A stretch of 64,000 bases of DNA. Origin: UBA6183 sp943372215. Lineage in GTDB: Bacteria > Bacteroidota > Bacteroidia > UKL13-3. Each line of letters begins with the position of its first letter. Position 1 is the first letter of the stretch. The stretch covers positions 1-64,000 of the forward strand of contig CALRXU020000021.1 of the NCBI GenBank assembly GCA_943372215.1. The letters run 5' to 3'. The translations under genes were made by a program, and so were the position numbers. A model generated the notes under the pieces. The model ran no database searches and was not told the DNA's origin. It was given only the letters and a program-made list of their open reading frames with translations. Shown here piece by piece: positions 35,167 to 42,501 of the stretch.

Positions 35167-35219
35167 CCAAAGCGAACCAAAGCGAAGGCAGAGCGAACCC
35201 AAATCGAAGGAAAAACGAA
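35167..35219. repeat. Five CGAA motifs at helical spacing
   Basis: CGAA occurs at 35173, 35183, 35194, 35205 and 35216, with intervals of 10, 11, 11 and 11 bp, within units like CCAAAGCGAA. The period equals one DNA helical turn, as in arrays bound by a protein on one face. The same DNA can also be read as degenerate 21-bp coding repeats. Confidence 0.75.
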
Positions 35220-35439
35220 CAAAAATATAGTCGCTTTTTTAGTGTAAATACCTGTTTTATATTTTAAGTTAATTTCATTTGCATTTACAGCAAAATATTG
35301 TGGTGGAATAAGAAAAAAGCGAGCATAGCAAAATTTCTTTCTTTAGGTAAATAAAGCGAACAATATGTAGTAGCCGCTTTCAAGAATGGTTACGCAAATT
35401 TGGTAAGGTTTGCCCCACTGGCATGATGCTATTAGCGTT

Positions 35440-35889
35440 TTATTGGGCGCTTTTTTTCAAATCTTGTAACTTAGCTTTAAGTATTAACTCTCGCTTCTTT
35501 ACTTCTTTTAAGTGACCTTTAACATTCATGTTATCAAGCTGCAACCTAATGTAAATATCTTCAAGGTTGGATTGCAAATCGTTATTATTGGTATTGGTGA
35601 TTAAGCCTTGCAACTCCGCAAGGTGAACAATGGCATTTACTTTTTCCAAGTAATAAGCAGCAAAATCAGTTTTTGTGGAATTAACAGTTAATAATTCCTT
35701 ATTTAAGTTTATACATTCATTTATCAAAAATTCCTCAGAATTAGATGCTTTGTTTATTAATCTTTTTCGCTCCTTATCAAACCTAATAATCAATAACACC
35801 ATTAGCATTACAACTGCTGGAATGGCAAAGCTAAAAAAGATAAAAGCAAAAGCGAATAAGCTAAGCGGCAGGGTGATGGTTTCTTCCAT
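35440..35889 (-). CDS. Membrane-anchored coiled-coil protein (149 aa)
   Basis: The N-terminal 35 residues include one hydrophobic helix (LSLFAFAFIFFSFAIPAVVMLMVLLIIRF), immediately followed by basic residues (DKERKRL), so the C-terminal part should face the cytoplasm. Residues 40-149 are helical and rich in Leu, Lys, Glu and Asn, with heptad-like spacing in LKEVKKRELILKAKLQDLKK. It is the last gene of the accessory operon; its start lies 29 nt inside the upstream seven-helix gene. No family was recognised. A role as an anchored partner of the upstream membrane protein is inference from coupling. Confidence 0.7.
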   Translation of the reverse strand: MEETITLPLSLFAFAFIFFSFAIPAVVMLMVLLIIRFDKERKRLINKASNSEEFLINECINLNKELLTVNSTKTDFAAYYLEKVNAIVHLAELQGLITNTNNNDLQSNLEDIYIRLQLDNMNVKGHLKEVKKRELILKAKLQDLKKSAQ

Positions 35890-36490
35890 GGTTATTTAAA
35901 AAGATATGATAGGTTAATAGAAAGCAAAAGTTCATGGTAATATTCATAGTATCAATTGCAATATAAAAAAATCTGGCCAAATCTATTGTTCCAAATGTAT
36001 AATTTACTAATGTAGCAATAAGGTAATGCACAACAACGGGAAATATTAGCAAAAACTGCCAAACTATGAATGTGGCATTCTTAAACCACTTGATCATTAA
36101 AATAATATATAGAAGTGTTATTGCGGCACACTGCAGAAATCTAGCATAATATGGATATTGATTGTGTTCAGTAATTACACAAAACAAAATATATAATGAT
36201 AAAATGCCCCATAGGCATATTATTGCGATATGTTTATTCTTTCGATAGTTTAATTCTACGTATATCTGAAAAAGAATGAATGTTTCTGCCAAGGTGAATA
36301 TTGAGAAAAATAAAAGATTATCCCAACCCATTAATAAGGTAAGATAACTGTGGGCTTCGCCAATGGCGCATAATACCACAAACCACTTAAGTAGTACAAT
36401 AGACCTTACAAATGCTCCCGACCATCTAACCAACATATAAATAAATACTGGCAAAATGGAGAGGTGACTAATGTACTGGACTATTTTCAT
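35861..36490 (-). CDS. Seven-helix integral membrane protein (209 aa)
   Basis: About seven hydrophobic segments are evenly spaced through 209 residues (for example ISHLSILPVFIYMLVRWSG, IAIICLWGILSLYILFCVI, FIVWQFLLIFPVVVHYLIA), with short charged loops and a His/Asn-rich tail (NHGRNHHPAA). There is no signal for a transporter, rhodopsin or protease family that I can see. Its ATG shares one base with the stop of the 103-aa gene upstream (TAATG) and its end overlaps the next gene by 29 nt, so all three are translationally linked. Confidence 0.75.
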   Translation of the reverse strand: MKIVQYISHLSILPVFIYMLVRWSGAFVRSIVLLKWFVVLCAIGEAHSYLTLLMGWDNLLFFSIFTLAETFILFQIYVELNYRKNKHIAIICLWGILSLYILFCVITEHNQYPYYARFLQCAAITLLYIILMIKWFKNATFIVWQFLLIFPVVVHYLIATLVNYTFGTIDLARFFYIAIDTMNITMNFCFLLTYHIFLNNHGRNHHPAA

Positions 36491-36801
36491 TAAATAAGTG
36501 GGCTAGAATTATCGCATCTATTAGGGCAAGGTGTGGTGTAGTCTCCAATAATGCCATGGGTTTGATCCTTTTCATTGGCATCTGCGCCCACATAAACAAG
36601 CTGCTGAGTGCCTGCATCATCAATGGCATAATATATCCGAATACCCATACAATCATCTTGTTGCAGTATTTTTTCTAGAATATCCCTCCCAATAAAATGG
36701 GCTTTAATTGCACCCGCTTGGGCTGTGTTTCTGTAGTTAGCAGTCCATTGTGCTGCTGTGGCAAGTGCAATGGGTGCACCTTCTGTTCCATTAAATGACA
36801 T
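36490..36801 (-). CDS. Small FNGTEG/CPxxC protein (103 aa)
   Basis: This soluble 103-residue protein starts MSFNGTEGAPIALATAA and continues with a helical segment FIGRDILEKILQQDDCMGIRIYYAIDDAG, a beta pair QQLVYVGADANEKD, and a C-terminal cysteine motif PCPNRCDNSS with CPxxC spacing. I have a memory, not checked, of similar unannotated proteins in many Bacteroidota genomes, often next to small membrane proteins. There is no signal peptide. The CPxxC could bind metal or form a disulfide. It follows the HTH gene by 23 bp and is coupled to the membrane gene. Function unknown. Confidence 0.75.
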   Translation of the reverse strand: MSFNGTEGAPIALATAAQWTANYRNTAQAGAIKAHFIGRDILEKILQQDDCMGIRIYYAIDDAGTQQLVYVGADANEKDQTHGIIGDYTTPCPNRCDNSSPLI

Positions 36802-36824
36802 AACGTTGTTATTAGTTTTACAAT

Positions 36825-37286
36825 TTATATATTTTTTTCTCGATAATTATTTTGCAATTTGTTCATCAACTCAGCCAGCTTATCTAATTGGTCATCTACT
36901 TTGTTACGGTCTGGGTTTGATTTGTTTAGAATAATGGCTTGCAACTGGCGGTTAAGGTCCATTTCTTGTATTAAGCGTTCCTGCAGCTCTGCAATTCTAA
37001 CTTCTAAATGATGTGAAGTGTTAAACTCCTGAGTTAATTCGGCAAATTCGTTATTGCCTTCGTTAAGCATGGAACCTTCACCAGTGATTAGCCATCTAAC
37101 ATTTAATTCTGGATAAAGTGTAATTATTTTTTCTATAGCAGTTGAATTCAAAGGTGTTTTTTTCGCTATTCCCCTAAAATTGGCAGATGTGATACCAATA
37201 CTTTCAAAAAAATGCCCTTTCTTAATTTCCTTATATTCAATAAAATAAATTATTCTATCTTTAATATTTGTAATTTTATTTACCAT
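36825..37286 (-). CDS. Phage-repressor-type HTH protein with coiled coil (153 aa)
   Basis: Residues 1-72 match the CI-like repressor DNA-binding domain used by Bacteroidota XRE proteins: IKDRIIYFIEYKEIKKGHFF, SANFRGI and the family-typical end ELNVRWLITGEGSML. The peptidase/dimerisation domain of phage CI is absent; instead residues 85-153 form a heptad-rich coiled coil (RIAELQERLIQEMDLNRQLQ). So it is probably a DNA-binding dimer that controls its own operon. An inverted repeat at 37330-37343 in the divergent promoter region is a candidate operator. Confidence 0.82.
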   Translation of the reverse strand: MVNKITNIKDRIIYFIEYKEIKKGHFFESIGITSANFRGIAKKTPLNSTAIEKIITLYPELNVRWLITGEGSMLNEGNNEFAELTQEFNTSHHLEVRIAELQERLIQEMDLNRQLQAIILNKSNPDRNKVDDQLDKLAELMNKLQNNYREKNI

Positions 37287-37303
37287 TTATTGTTTTATTG
37301 AAA

Positions 37304-37343
37304 ATATATTTACACTTTTGTTTAGCTTATTTGGTAAACCAAA
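37304..37343. promoter_or_regulatory. Divergent promoter region with inverted repeat
   Basis: The 73-bp gap between the HTH gene and the plus-strand small gene contains a near-consensus -7 box for the HTH operon (TATATTTT, minus, 37304-37311) and the palindrome TTTGG-TAAA-CCAAA (37330-37343). The latter is a plausible HTH operator. Confidence 0.4.
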
Positions 37344-37359
37344 CAAACCTAGTAAAAAT

Positions 37360-37611
37360 ATGGCAAAAAGCATAAATCAACAACAAGGAATCATGCTAGC
37401 TGATAAGCCATTGGTATTATTGTCCGTAAGCTCCCGAACCAAGAATCATCAAAGTTTTAAATCCGGCAGAAGGAGTAACCTTAAATTAACCATGTTGGAG
37501 GATTTCTTATTAACAGACACAAAAATTAGTAAGCGCATTAGAATAAGCCATACAATACTCAAAAACAAAAGCAAACAACACCTGCCCGTTTATTTTGTGG
37601 GTTTTGTGTAA
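37360..37611 (+). CDS. Small basic protein, unknown (83 aa)
   Basis: The ATG at 37360 opens an 83-residue basic protein (MAKSINQQQGIMLADKPLVLL ... KSKQHLPVYFVGFV) with many Lys, Ser and Arg. An upstream in-frame TTG/ATG-like start at 37318 would place the start inside the regulatory palindrome and is less likely. There are no domains I recognise. It is divergent from the HTH operon and could be a target of that repressor. It is 91 bp before the T9SS protein gene on the same strand. Coding status is moderately supported. Confidence 0.45.
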   Translation: MAKSINQQQGIMLADKPLVLLSVSSRTKNHQSFKSGRRSNLKLTMLEDFLLTDTKISKRIRISHTILKNKSKQHLPVYFVGFV

Positions 37612-37702
37612 GGTAAGTTGCCCGTAACCATACCGTGCAAACCAGCCTGCACTTCTCGGCTGGTAATAACATAACAATTACAACATTTTAACAAAAACAA
37701 TT

Positions 37703-38779
37703 ATGAAAAAATTACTCATTTTATTTTTTACCACCTGTGCCACTTTTTTGGCCAGCGCACAAACAGGCCCGCCTAATTGCAATTGCACCGAAACCAGTGT
37801 GCAAAAAAAGGTGGAAGGGTTTTATTGCAAATTTTTGTTTACTCGACCGAATGATGAAATGGCAACTATTGATACCGTTGAGGTGGACAGTGCCATTTAC
37901 GTGGGGGTTACTTACACCGAAGTAACTTGTGGGGGTTACACCCGCATTCGGGTTGACCTAATCCACATTGTGTCTTGGTTTTTAAATGAATATTATACTA
38001 ACATATTAAATGGATGGGATGATAAAAGTCCTTTGTGCGCTGACAAACACCCGTTGGCAACTGCCAGCCCCCAAGAGTGGAATGATTGGACACAAAAAAT
38101 ACTGGATAAGTTGTTGCCAAAATCAACGGCAACAGGTCGTGTGGTATTGTACCCATCAGGCTGCAAAGCACTGGCACAGGTAATATGGCCTGCGGGCAGC
38201 ACCATATACGTTACGCCCAATTTAGATGCCAATCCGAATGCCCCGCTTATTCCTGTTGATTTGAATGTGACACAATCGTTGATGTGGTTGCCTTGTAAAC
38301 CTGCTGAATGCTGCGTGGCCGAAATCAATAACGAAAAAGGGGAAGTCACCATTAAATCAGACGGTGCAGGTTGTTCCGCTACAACCATTGATTACACACA
38401 AGCACCTCAGGTGACCACCAACACACCAAGTGGTGCTTCCAATACCTATACAGGCATCATTCTTAGTTCAGGGCCATGCCAATCTATGTGCGGTGCAAAC
38501 AGACCCATAGGTTTGTTTAAAACAGACGTAAACAAGGTGGATAACCCATTGCATACCAATTTTGCTGCTACCCCAACCTTGGTGCAAGATGCCATTACTT
38601 TTACTACGGAGGTTGATATTACCAAAGTGCAGGTATATGATATGCAAGGCAAGAAGGTAATGGACACTAACATTGAAAACAAGCAGTTGCTAGTGAGCCA
38701 ACTAAAAGAGGGCATTTATTTTGTACAAGTGCATTTTACTGATAAAGAAGTGCGCACGGTAAAAATATACAAAAAATAA
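37703..38779 (+). CDS. Cysteine-rich secreted protein with T9SS type A domain
   Basis: This 358-residue protein has signal peptide MKKLLILFFTTCATFLASAQ. The mature protein carries about fifteen cysteines, including NCNCTE, CKPAECCVAE and GPCQSMCG, so disulfides are likely outside the cell. The last 65 residues (FTTEVDITKVQVYDMQGKK ... EVRTVKIYKK) make a T9SS type A sorting domain that lacks the common YPNP start. The central domain is not recognised. DNA composition is visibly GC-richer than in the preceding operon. A hairpin (ACCAGCC/GGCTGGT, 37641-37664) lies in the leader. Confidence 0.82.
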   Translation: MKKLLILFFTTCATFLASAQTGPPNCNCTETSVQKKVEGFYCKFLFTRPNDEMATIDTVEVDSAIYVGVTYTEVTCGGYTRIRVDLIHIVSWFLNEYYTNILNGWDDKSPLCADKHPLATASPQEWNDWTQKILDKLLPKSTATGRVVLYPSGCKALAQVIWPAGSTIYVTPNLDANPNAPLIPVDLNVTQSLMWLPCKPAECCVAEINNEKGEVTIKSDGAGCSATTIDYTQAPQVTTNTPSGASNTYTGIILSSGPCQSMCGANRPIGLFKTDVNKVDNPLHTNFAATPTLVQDAITFTTEVDITKVQVYDMQGKKVMDTNIENKQLLVSQLKEGIYFVQVHFTDKEVRTVKIYKK

Positions 38780-38830
38780 GGCCATACGCTTTGTGAAGCA
38801 ACGTTTGGTATTGGTTAGGTTCAGGTGAGC

Positions 38831-38880
38831 AATCCCCAAAGTCCCGTGCTGTTTTTTGAACAGGCGGGACGCAAGGGGTT
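38831..38880. other. Long imperfect hairpin in the intergenic region
   Basis: Nested complementary arms AATCCCC/GGGGTT (38831-38837, 38875-38880), GTCCCG/CGGGAC (38841-38846, 38865-38870) and CTGTT/AACAG (38849-38853, 38859-38863) form a 50-nt imperfect stem-loop. No T run follows, so it is not a simple terminator. It may be a structured RNA, a processing site or a recombination relic. Confidence 0.5.
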
Positions 38881-38937
38881 GTGCCATACTTTAACAGAAA
38901 CAATTGAAGTTACACCACGGCAATACAAGCTACAATA

Positions 38938-39270
38938 ATGTTAATTACCAGAGAAAAACTAGGCATTTACCGCAACGTAAAAGGCAACGAGATGAGGTAC
39001 CGCAGCAAAAAAAAGCAACGCATACACATCACTGAGGCGGAGTGGGCTTTAATAGATACGCTCATGCTCTTTACCAAATTAATTGATAAAGGCTTAAATG
39101 GTGAGGTTTTTAGGCTGGCTTTAGAGTTTAGACTTAGCCAATATTGCGAAGACGAGTACACAAGGCATTGGTTAAAAGACATGGCCGTATTTGGTTTTCG
39201 CACCACCAAACCCAAAGCCCTGCGGTTTCACCAACCCAAAGTAAAAAATGTGGTGGGTGAAAAAATGTAA
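38938..39270 (+). CDS. Hypothetical basic protein (110 aa)
   Basis: This is a soluble, strongly basic 110-residue protein. The opening MLITREKLGIYRNVKGNEMRYR is followed by KKKQRIHITEAEWALIDTL, a helical middle (LNGEVFRLALEFRLSQYCED) and a Lys/Pro-rich end. The ITEAEWALIDTLM and LNGEVFRLALE pair has the look of a helix-rich regulatory or nucleic-acid-binding protein, but no fold is assigned. It lies between the two secreted-protein genes on the same strand. The downstream gene has its own promoter at 39310. Confidence 0.55.
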   Translation: MLITREKLGIYRNVKGNEMRYRSKKKQRIHITEAEWALIDTLMLFTKLIDKGLNGEVFRLALEFRLSQYCEDEYTRHWLKDMAVFGFRTTKPKALRFHQPKVKNVVGEKM

Positions 39271-39309
39271 AAACCAGTTGATGCAAGTGCTAAATTAATG
39301 GATATGGTG

Positions 39310-39317
39310 TATATTTG
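39310..39317 (+). promoter_or_regulatory. -7 element before the repeat-rich CHU_C gene
   Basis: TATATTTG matches TAnnTTTG perfectly, 18 nt before the ATG at 39336. The alternative TTG start at 39315 is part of this box. Confidence 0.65.
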
Positions 39318-39335
39318 AAAGGATTAAACGCTGTT

Positions 39336-42300
39336 ATGTTACATAAGCTGCTTTTGGTGTTGATTGTCTTGTCCTGTATGGCCTTACAGGCGCAAACCAT
39401 ACGCTCGGGCGAGGTGTATGGGGGTGAGGGTTATCAGCATGCTTTACGAACAGTTATTGACAACACAGGTGCCAGGTATACCTTGGTGGAGTTTTTCCCT
39501 TATACCTCCTTTAGTACCACCTATAACGCCTCCTTTACGGTGGACAGTTTGGGTACACCCATCACCATTAGCCAAAACAGCCTAGCGGGTTGCCACCAAC
39601 GGGGGTTAGCCCTTATTAGATACAACAGTGCAGGGGTTTACCAGTGGCATGCCATGCTGCGCAGTTTTTACAGCGATGCCATTTGTACCGACAGGTATGA
39701 TGGTTTACAAGGCACAGGCTACGTTTTGGGGGGAGCGGAGGTGGATGGGTTAAACCAACTTGAGTTTTGCATCAATATTTATGGGGCAGATTCCGTTGAA
39801 TTGATTGGGGCTGATAAGGGGCTGTTTAAACAAATCATATCCCCAGCCCAAACGGATTCCACCTTGGTGTTGTTGTGCAAACTCAACAGCAACGGCCAGT
39901 TTATGTGGGCCAACGCCCTTACCAAAAACAAACCCAACCCCGCCAATGCACGGGCAACGGATTTTGCCCGTTTTGGCAAATCATTAGCAGTAAACGCCAA
40001 TGGGCAAAACCTGTTGATGTTGGAAGTATTTGATTTGTACCAACCTTATGTTGATACGCTAACCCTTACGTACACCAATGGCAGCAGTGTGCCCATTTAT
40101 GTAAACCATAAAGATGTGGCCTTAACCTTTGATGCCAACGGGCTATTATTGCAACAGGCTTCGCCTTTTGGGCTAAAAGGGAGGCAGTCAGCCGATAGCC
40201 TAGAGGTACACCGCTCAGTTACGGATGGCACATTTACTTACCACCTCATTACGGTAAATTTAGGCATGGCCGATACCTTACTAGCCCCAAGCCCCCTGCC
40301 CTTGTTGGCGGGTTACAATGTGGTGCTGGTAAAAACCGATGCCGCCCAACAAGTGGTGTGGGCCAAATGGCTGGGCAGGGGGGCTGTTAACGTTAATCTT
40401 CGAGTTCCGTTTAACTTATTGTTCAACCCTGTTAACCAGCAGTTGGTATTGGGTTTTACGGCCTATCATTATGTTGGCTTTGTGTTTGCACCTGATTTGC
40501 AGGTAACGCCCGTGGGATTTACCACCATTATTGTGGCCAAACTCAACACCGCTGGGGTAGTATTGTGGCGGGCTTCTTATGGCGATTACGCTGATTGGTT
40601 GTTTGAATTGGCCATTAACCCCTTAACCAATGGGTTGGTATTGTTGGGTTATAACCAGGAAGCAGGTATCAACTTTGGCACGTATAATTTACCCGACCCT
40701 GGCTCGTTATGGTTTTATTTTGTGGCTTTTTTTGATACAGACAACCAATGCACAGGAGCCACTTTTATTAAGGGCAACCGCAGAAATGCACTTGATTTCT
40801 TATATGGAGCCTATAGTAATGACAAATATGCCAAAATAAACAATGGCAATGGTTTTGTAAACAAACAGGGGCAAGTGTATATTACAGGTGTTTGTTCAGA
40901 TACCTTTTATTTGGCCTGCAACAAAAAATTAATTACAACCAACTTGGCATCAGGTAGAGATTTTAAAGATGGTTTTGTGTTGGTGGTTGACCCACCAGCT
41001 ACAATAAAAGATACTGGGGTGTGCAACAGCATGGTATCACCCAGTGGCAAATACACTTGGAGCAGCAATGGCTTGTACCGTGATACCGCATTAAACAGCT
41101 TGGGTTGCGATAGTGTGTTGCTGTTTAAACTCACCATTTTAAACAACCAAAGTGTGGTTGATACCAATGTGTGTTACCAGTTGGTTTCACCCAGTGGCAA
41201 ATACACGTACACCACCAACGGCACGTATGAAGATACCATACCCAACCACAAAGGTTGTGATAGCATAATTACAATTAAAGTACAAGTGCTACACCGCAGA
41301 GATACCCTTACCATAAACCAATGCAAACCATACCTTAGCCCAAGTGGCAAATACACCTACAAAATTAGCGGGCAATATTTAGATACGCTAAAAACAACTA
41401 CTGGTTGCGATAGCATATTGCTGATTAACTTTACCCGAAGTTTTTTGGGCGATACCTTAACCATAAACAAGTGTAAACCGTACACCAGCCCAAGCGGCAA
41501 ATACACGTACAACGTTAGCGGCCAATACATTGATACGTTAACCACAACGGCAGGTTGTGATAGCGTGTTGCTGATAACATTTAACAGAACTTTTTTAGGA
41601 GATACCATAAATGTAAACAGGTGTAAACAATATACCAGCCCAAGTGGCAAATACACTTACAATACCAGCGGCCAATATTGGGATACTTTACAAACCAATG
41701 CAGGTTGCGATAGCGTGTTGCTGATTAATTTTACTACCCAACAAAATGGTTCAACATTAACCATTAATACCTGCAACCCATACCTTACACCAAGCGGCAA
41801 AGATACCCTTACCCAAAGTGGCACTTATACTGATACGCTTACCAACCAATTTAACTGCGATAGCATTATTACCATTATTTTAACCCAACAAACCTTTACG
41901 GTGCAAGCCACTGCTGGCAATGAGGTAAGTTGCGATACCCCCTTTACCCCATTGCAAGCTACCGCAGCAGTAAGCTATCGTTGGAGTCCACCTGATTATT
42001 TAAGCGATACCACCATTAGCAACCCCATAGCCAGCCCCACCCAAAGCATTACTTATGTGGTAACTGCCACCAATGATATTGGTTGCAGCAGCACAGATAG
42101 CGTGAATGTGGTGGTTAAACGGGTAGAAAAGGCATACACCTTACCCAATGTATTTACTCCTAATGGGGATGGTTACAATGATTGTTTTCCCTTGGTAAAC
42201 GAGAGCAAACTCAGCAGTGTAAGTTTTACCATTTACAACCGTTGGGGCAATGAAGTGTATAGCACCACCAACCCCAATGCTTGTTGGTTAGGTACAGATA

Positions 42301-42407
42301 ACCACAACAACCCCGTGCCTGTTGGGGCTTATTATTATGTGCTTACAGGCCAAAACAATTGCGGCACACCCATTACCACCAACGGCAGCATACAGGTGTT
42401 GCGGTAA
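39336..42407 (+). CDS. Large secreted repeat protein with gliding-motility-type C-terminal domain
   Basis: This 1023-residue surface protein begins with signal peptide MLHKLLLVLIVLSCMALQAQ. Residues about 20-555 are beta-rich, with phrases like VLLCKLNSNGQFMWANALTK and VVWAKWLGRG that recur as in beta-propeller or SBBP-type repeats. Residues about 558-850 are six modules of 47-50 residues, each containing SPSGKYT(Y/W) and GCDS(V/I). An Ig/PKD-like domain follows (SYRWSPPDYLSD). The end, LPNVFTPNGDGYNDCFP ... GSIQVLR, is the CHU_C/type B T9SS sorting domain. Such proteins act as adhesins or cell-surface filaments. The DNA is GC-richer than flanking genes. Confidence 0.88.
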   Translation: MLHKLLLVLIVLSCMALQAQTIRSGEVYGGEGYQHALRTVIDNTGARYTLVEFFPYTSFSTTYNASFTVDSLGTPITISQNSLAGCHQRGLALIRYNSAGVYQWHAMLRSFYSDAICTDRYDGLQGTGYVLGGAEVDGLNQLEFCINIYGADSVELIGADKGLFKQIISPAQTDSTLVLLCKLNSNGQFMWANALTKNKPNPANARATDFARFGKSLAVNANGQNLLMLEVFDLYQPYVDTLTLTYTNGSSVPIYVNHKDVALTFDANGLLLQQASPFGLKGRQSADSLEVHRSVTDGTFTYHLITVNLGMADTLLAPSPLPLLAGYNVVLVKTDAAQQVVWAKWLGRGAVNVNLRVPFNLLFNPVNQQLVLGFTAYHYVGFVFAPDLQVTPVGFTTIIVAKLNTAGVVLWRASYGDYADWLFELAINPLTNGLVLLGYNQEAGINFGTYNLPDPGSLWFYFVAFFDTDNQCTGATFIKGNRRNALDFLYGAYSNDKYAKINNGNGFVNKQGQVYITGVCSDTFYLACNKKLITTNLASGRDFKDGFVLVVDPPATIKDTGVCNSMVSPSGKYTWSSNGLYRDTALNSLGCDSVLLFKLTILNNQSVVDTNVCYQLVSPSGKYTYTTNGTYEDTIPNHKGCDSIITIKVQVLHRRDTLTINQCKPYLSPSGKYTYKISGQYLDTLKTTTGCDSILLINFTRSFLGDTLTINKCKPYTSPSGKYTYNVSGQYIDTLTTTAGCDSVLLITFNRTFLGDTINVNRCKQYTSPSGKYTYNTSGQYWDTLQTNAGCDSVLLINFTTQQNGSTLTINTCNPYLTPSGKDTLTQSGTYTDTLTNQFNCDSIITIILTQQTFTVQATAGNEVSCDTPFTPLQATAAVSYRWSPPDYLSDTTISNPIASPTQSITYVVTATNDIGCSSTDSVNVVVKRVEKAYTLPNVFTPNGDGYNDCFPLVNESKLSSVSFTIYNRWGNEVYSTTNPNACWLGTDNHNNPVPVGAYYYVLTGQNNCGTPITTNGSIQVLR
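41010..41891 (+). repeat. Six tandem 150-bp modules in the CHU_C protein
   Basis: Modules begin at 41010, 41160, 41301, 41451, 41601 and 41751. The spacing is exactly 150 bp except for the 141-bp second module. Modules 3-5 share long near-identical DNA around the AGTGGCAAATACAC core, so recent duplication or gene conversion is likely. Confidence 0.88.
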
Positions 42408-42445
42408 GGTTATTATTTTACAGAAACTTATATCAGCTAAAATCA

Positions 42446-42479
42446 AAAAGGCTGGATTCATGATTGAATCCAGCCTTTT
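42446..42479. terminator. Bidirectional terminator between the CHU_C gene and secG
   Basis: Fifteen-nt perfect arms (AAAAGGCTGGATTCA, 42446-42460, and 42465-42479) around loop TGAT lie between convergent genes, with A and T runs on both sides. Confidence 0.9.
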
Positions 42480-42501
42480 CATTTATAAATACTCTAAGTT
42501 A

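Larger units (their letters stand above)
34962..35439. other. Intergenic stretch with a short ORF and a CGAA array
   Basis: About 480 bp between the pckA terminator and the accessory operon. It holds one 43-codon ORF, five helically spaced CGAA motifs, isolated GCGAA or TTCGC copies near 35230 and 35350, and AT-rich DNA. No tRNA, terminal inverted repeat or transposase remnant was recognised. Confidence 0.6.

Noticed and set aside
35167..35219. CRISPR array or plasmid-type iterons
   Set aside because: The units are only 10-11 bp with no spacers, and no cas or replication initiator gene is nearby.
35440..37286. Integrated prophage
   Set aside because: Apart from the repressor-type HTH protein there is no integrase, terminase, capsid or attachment-site repeat.
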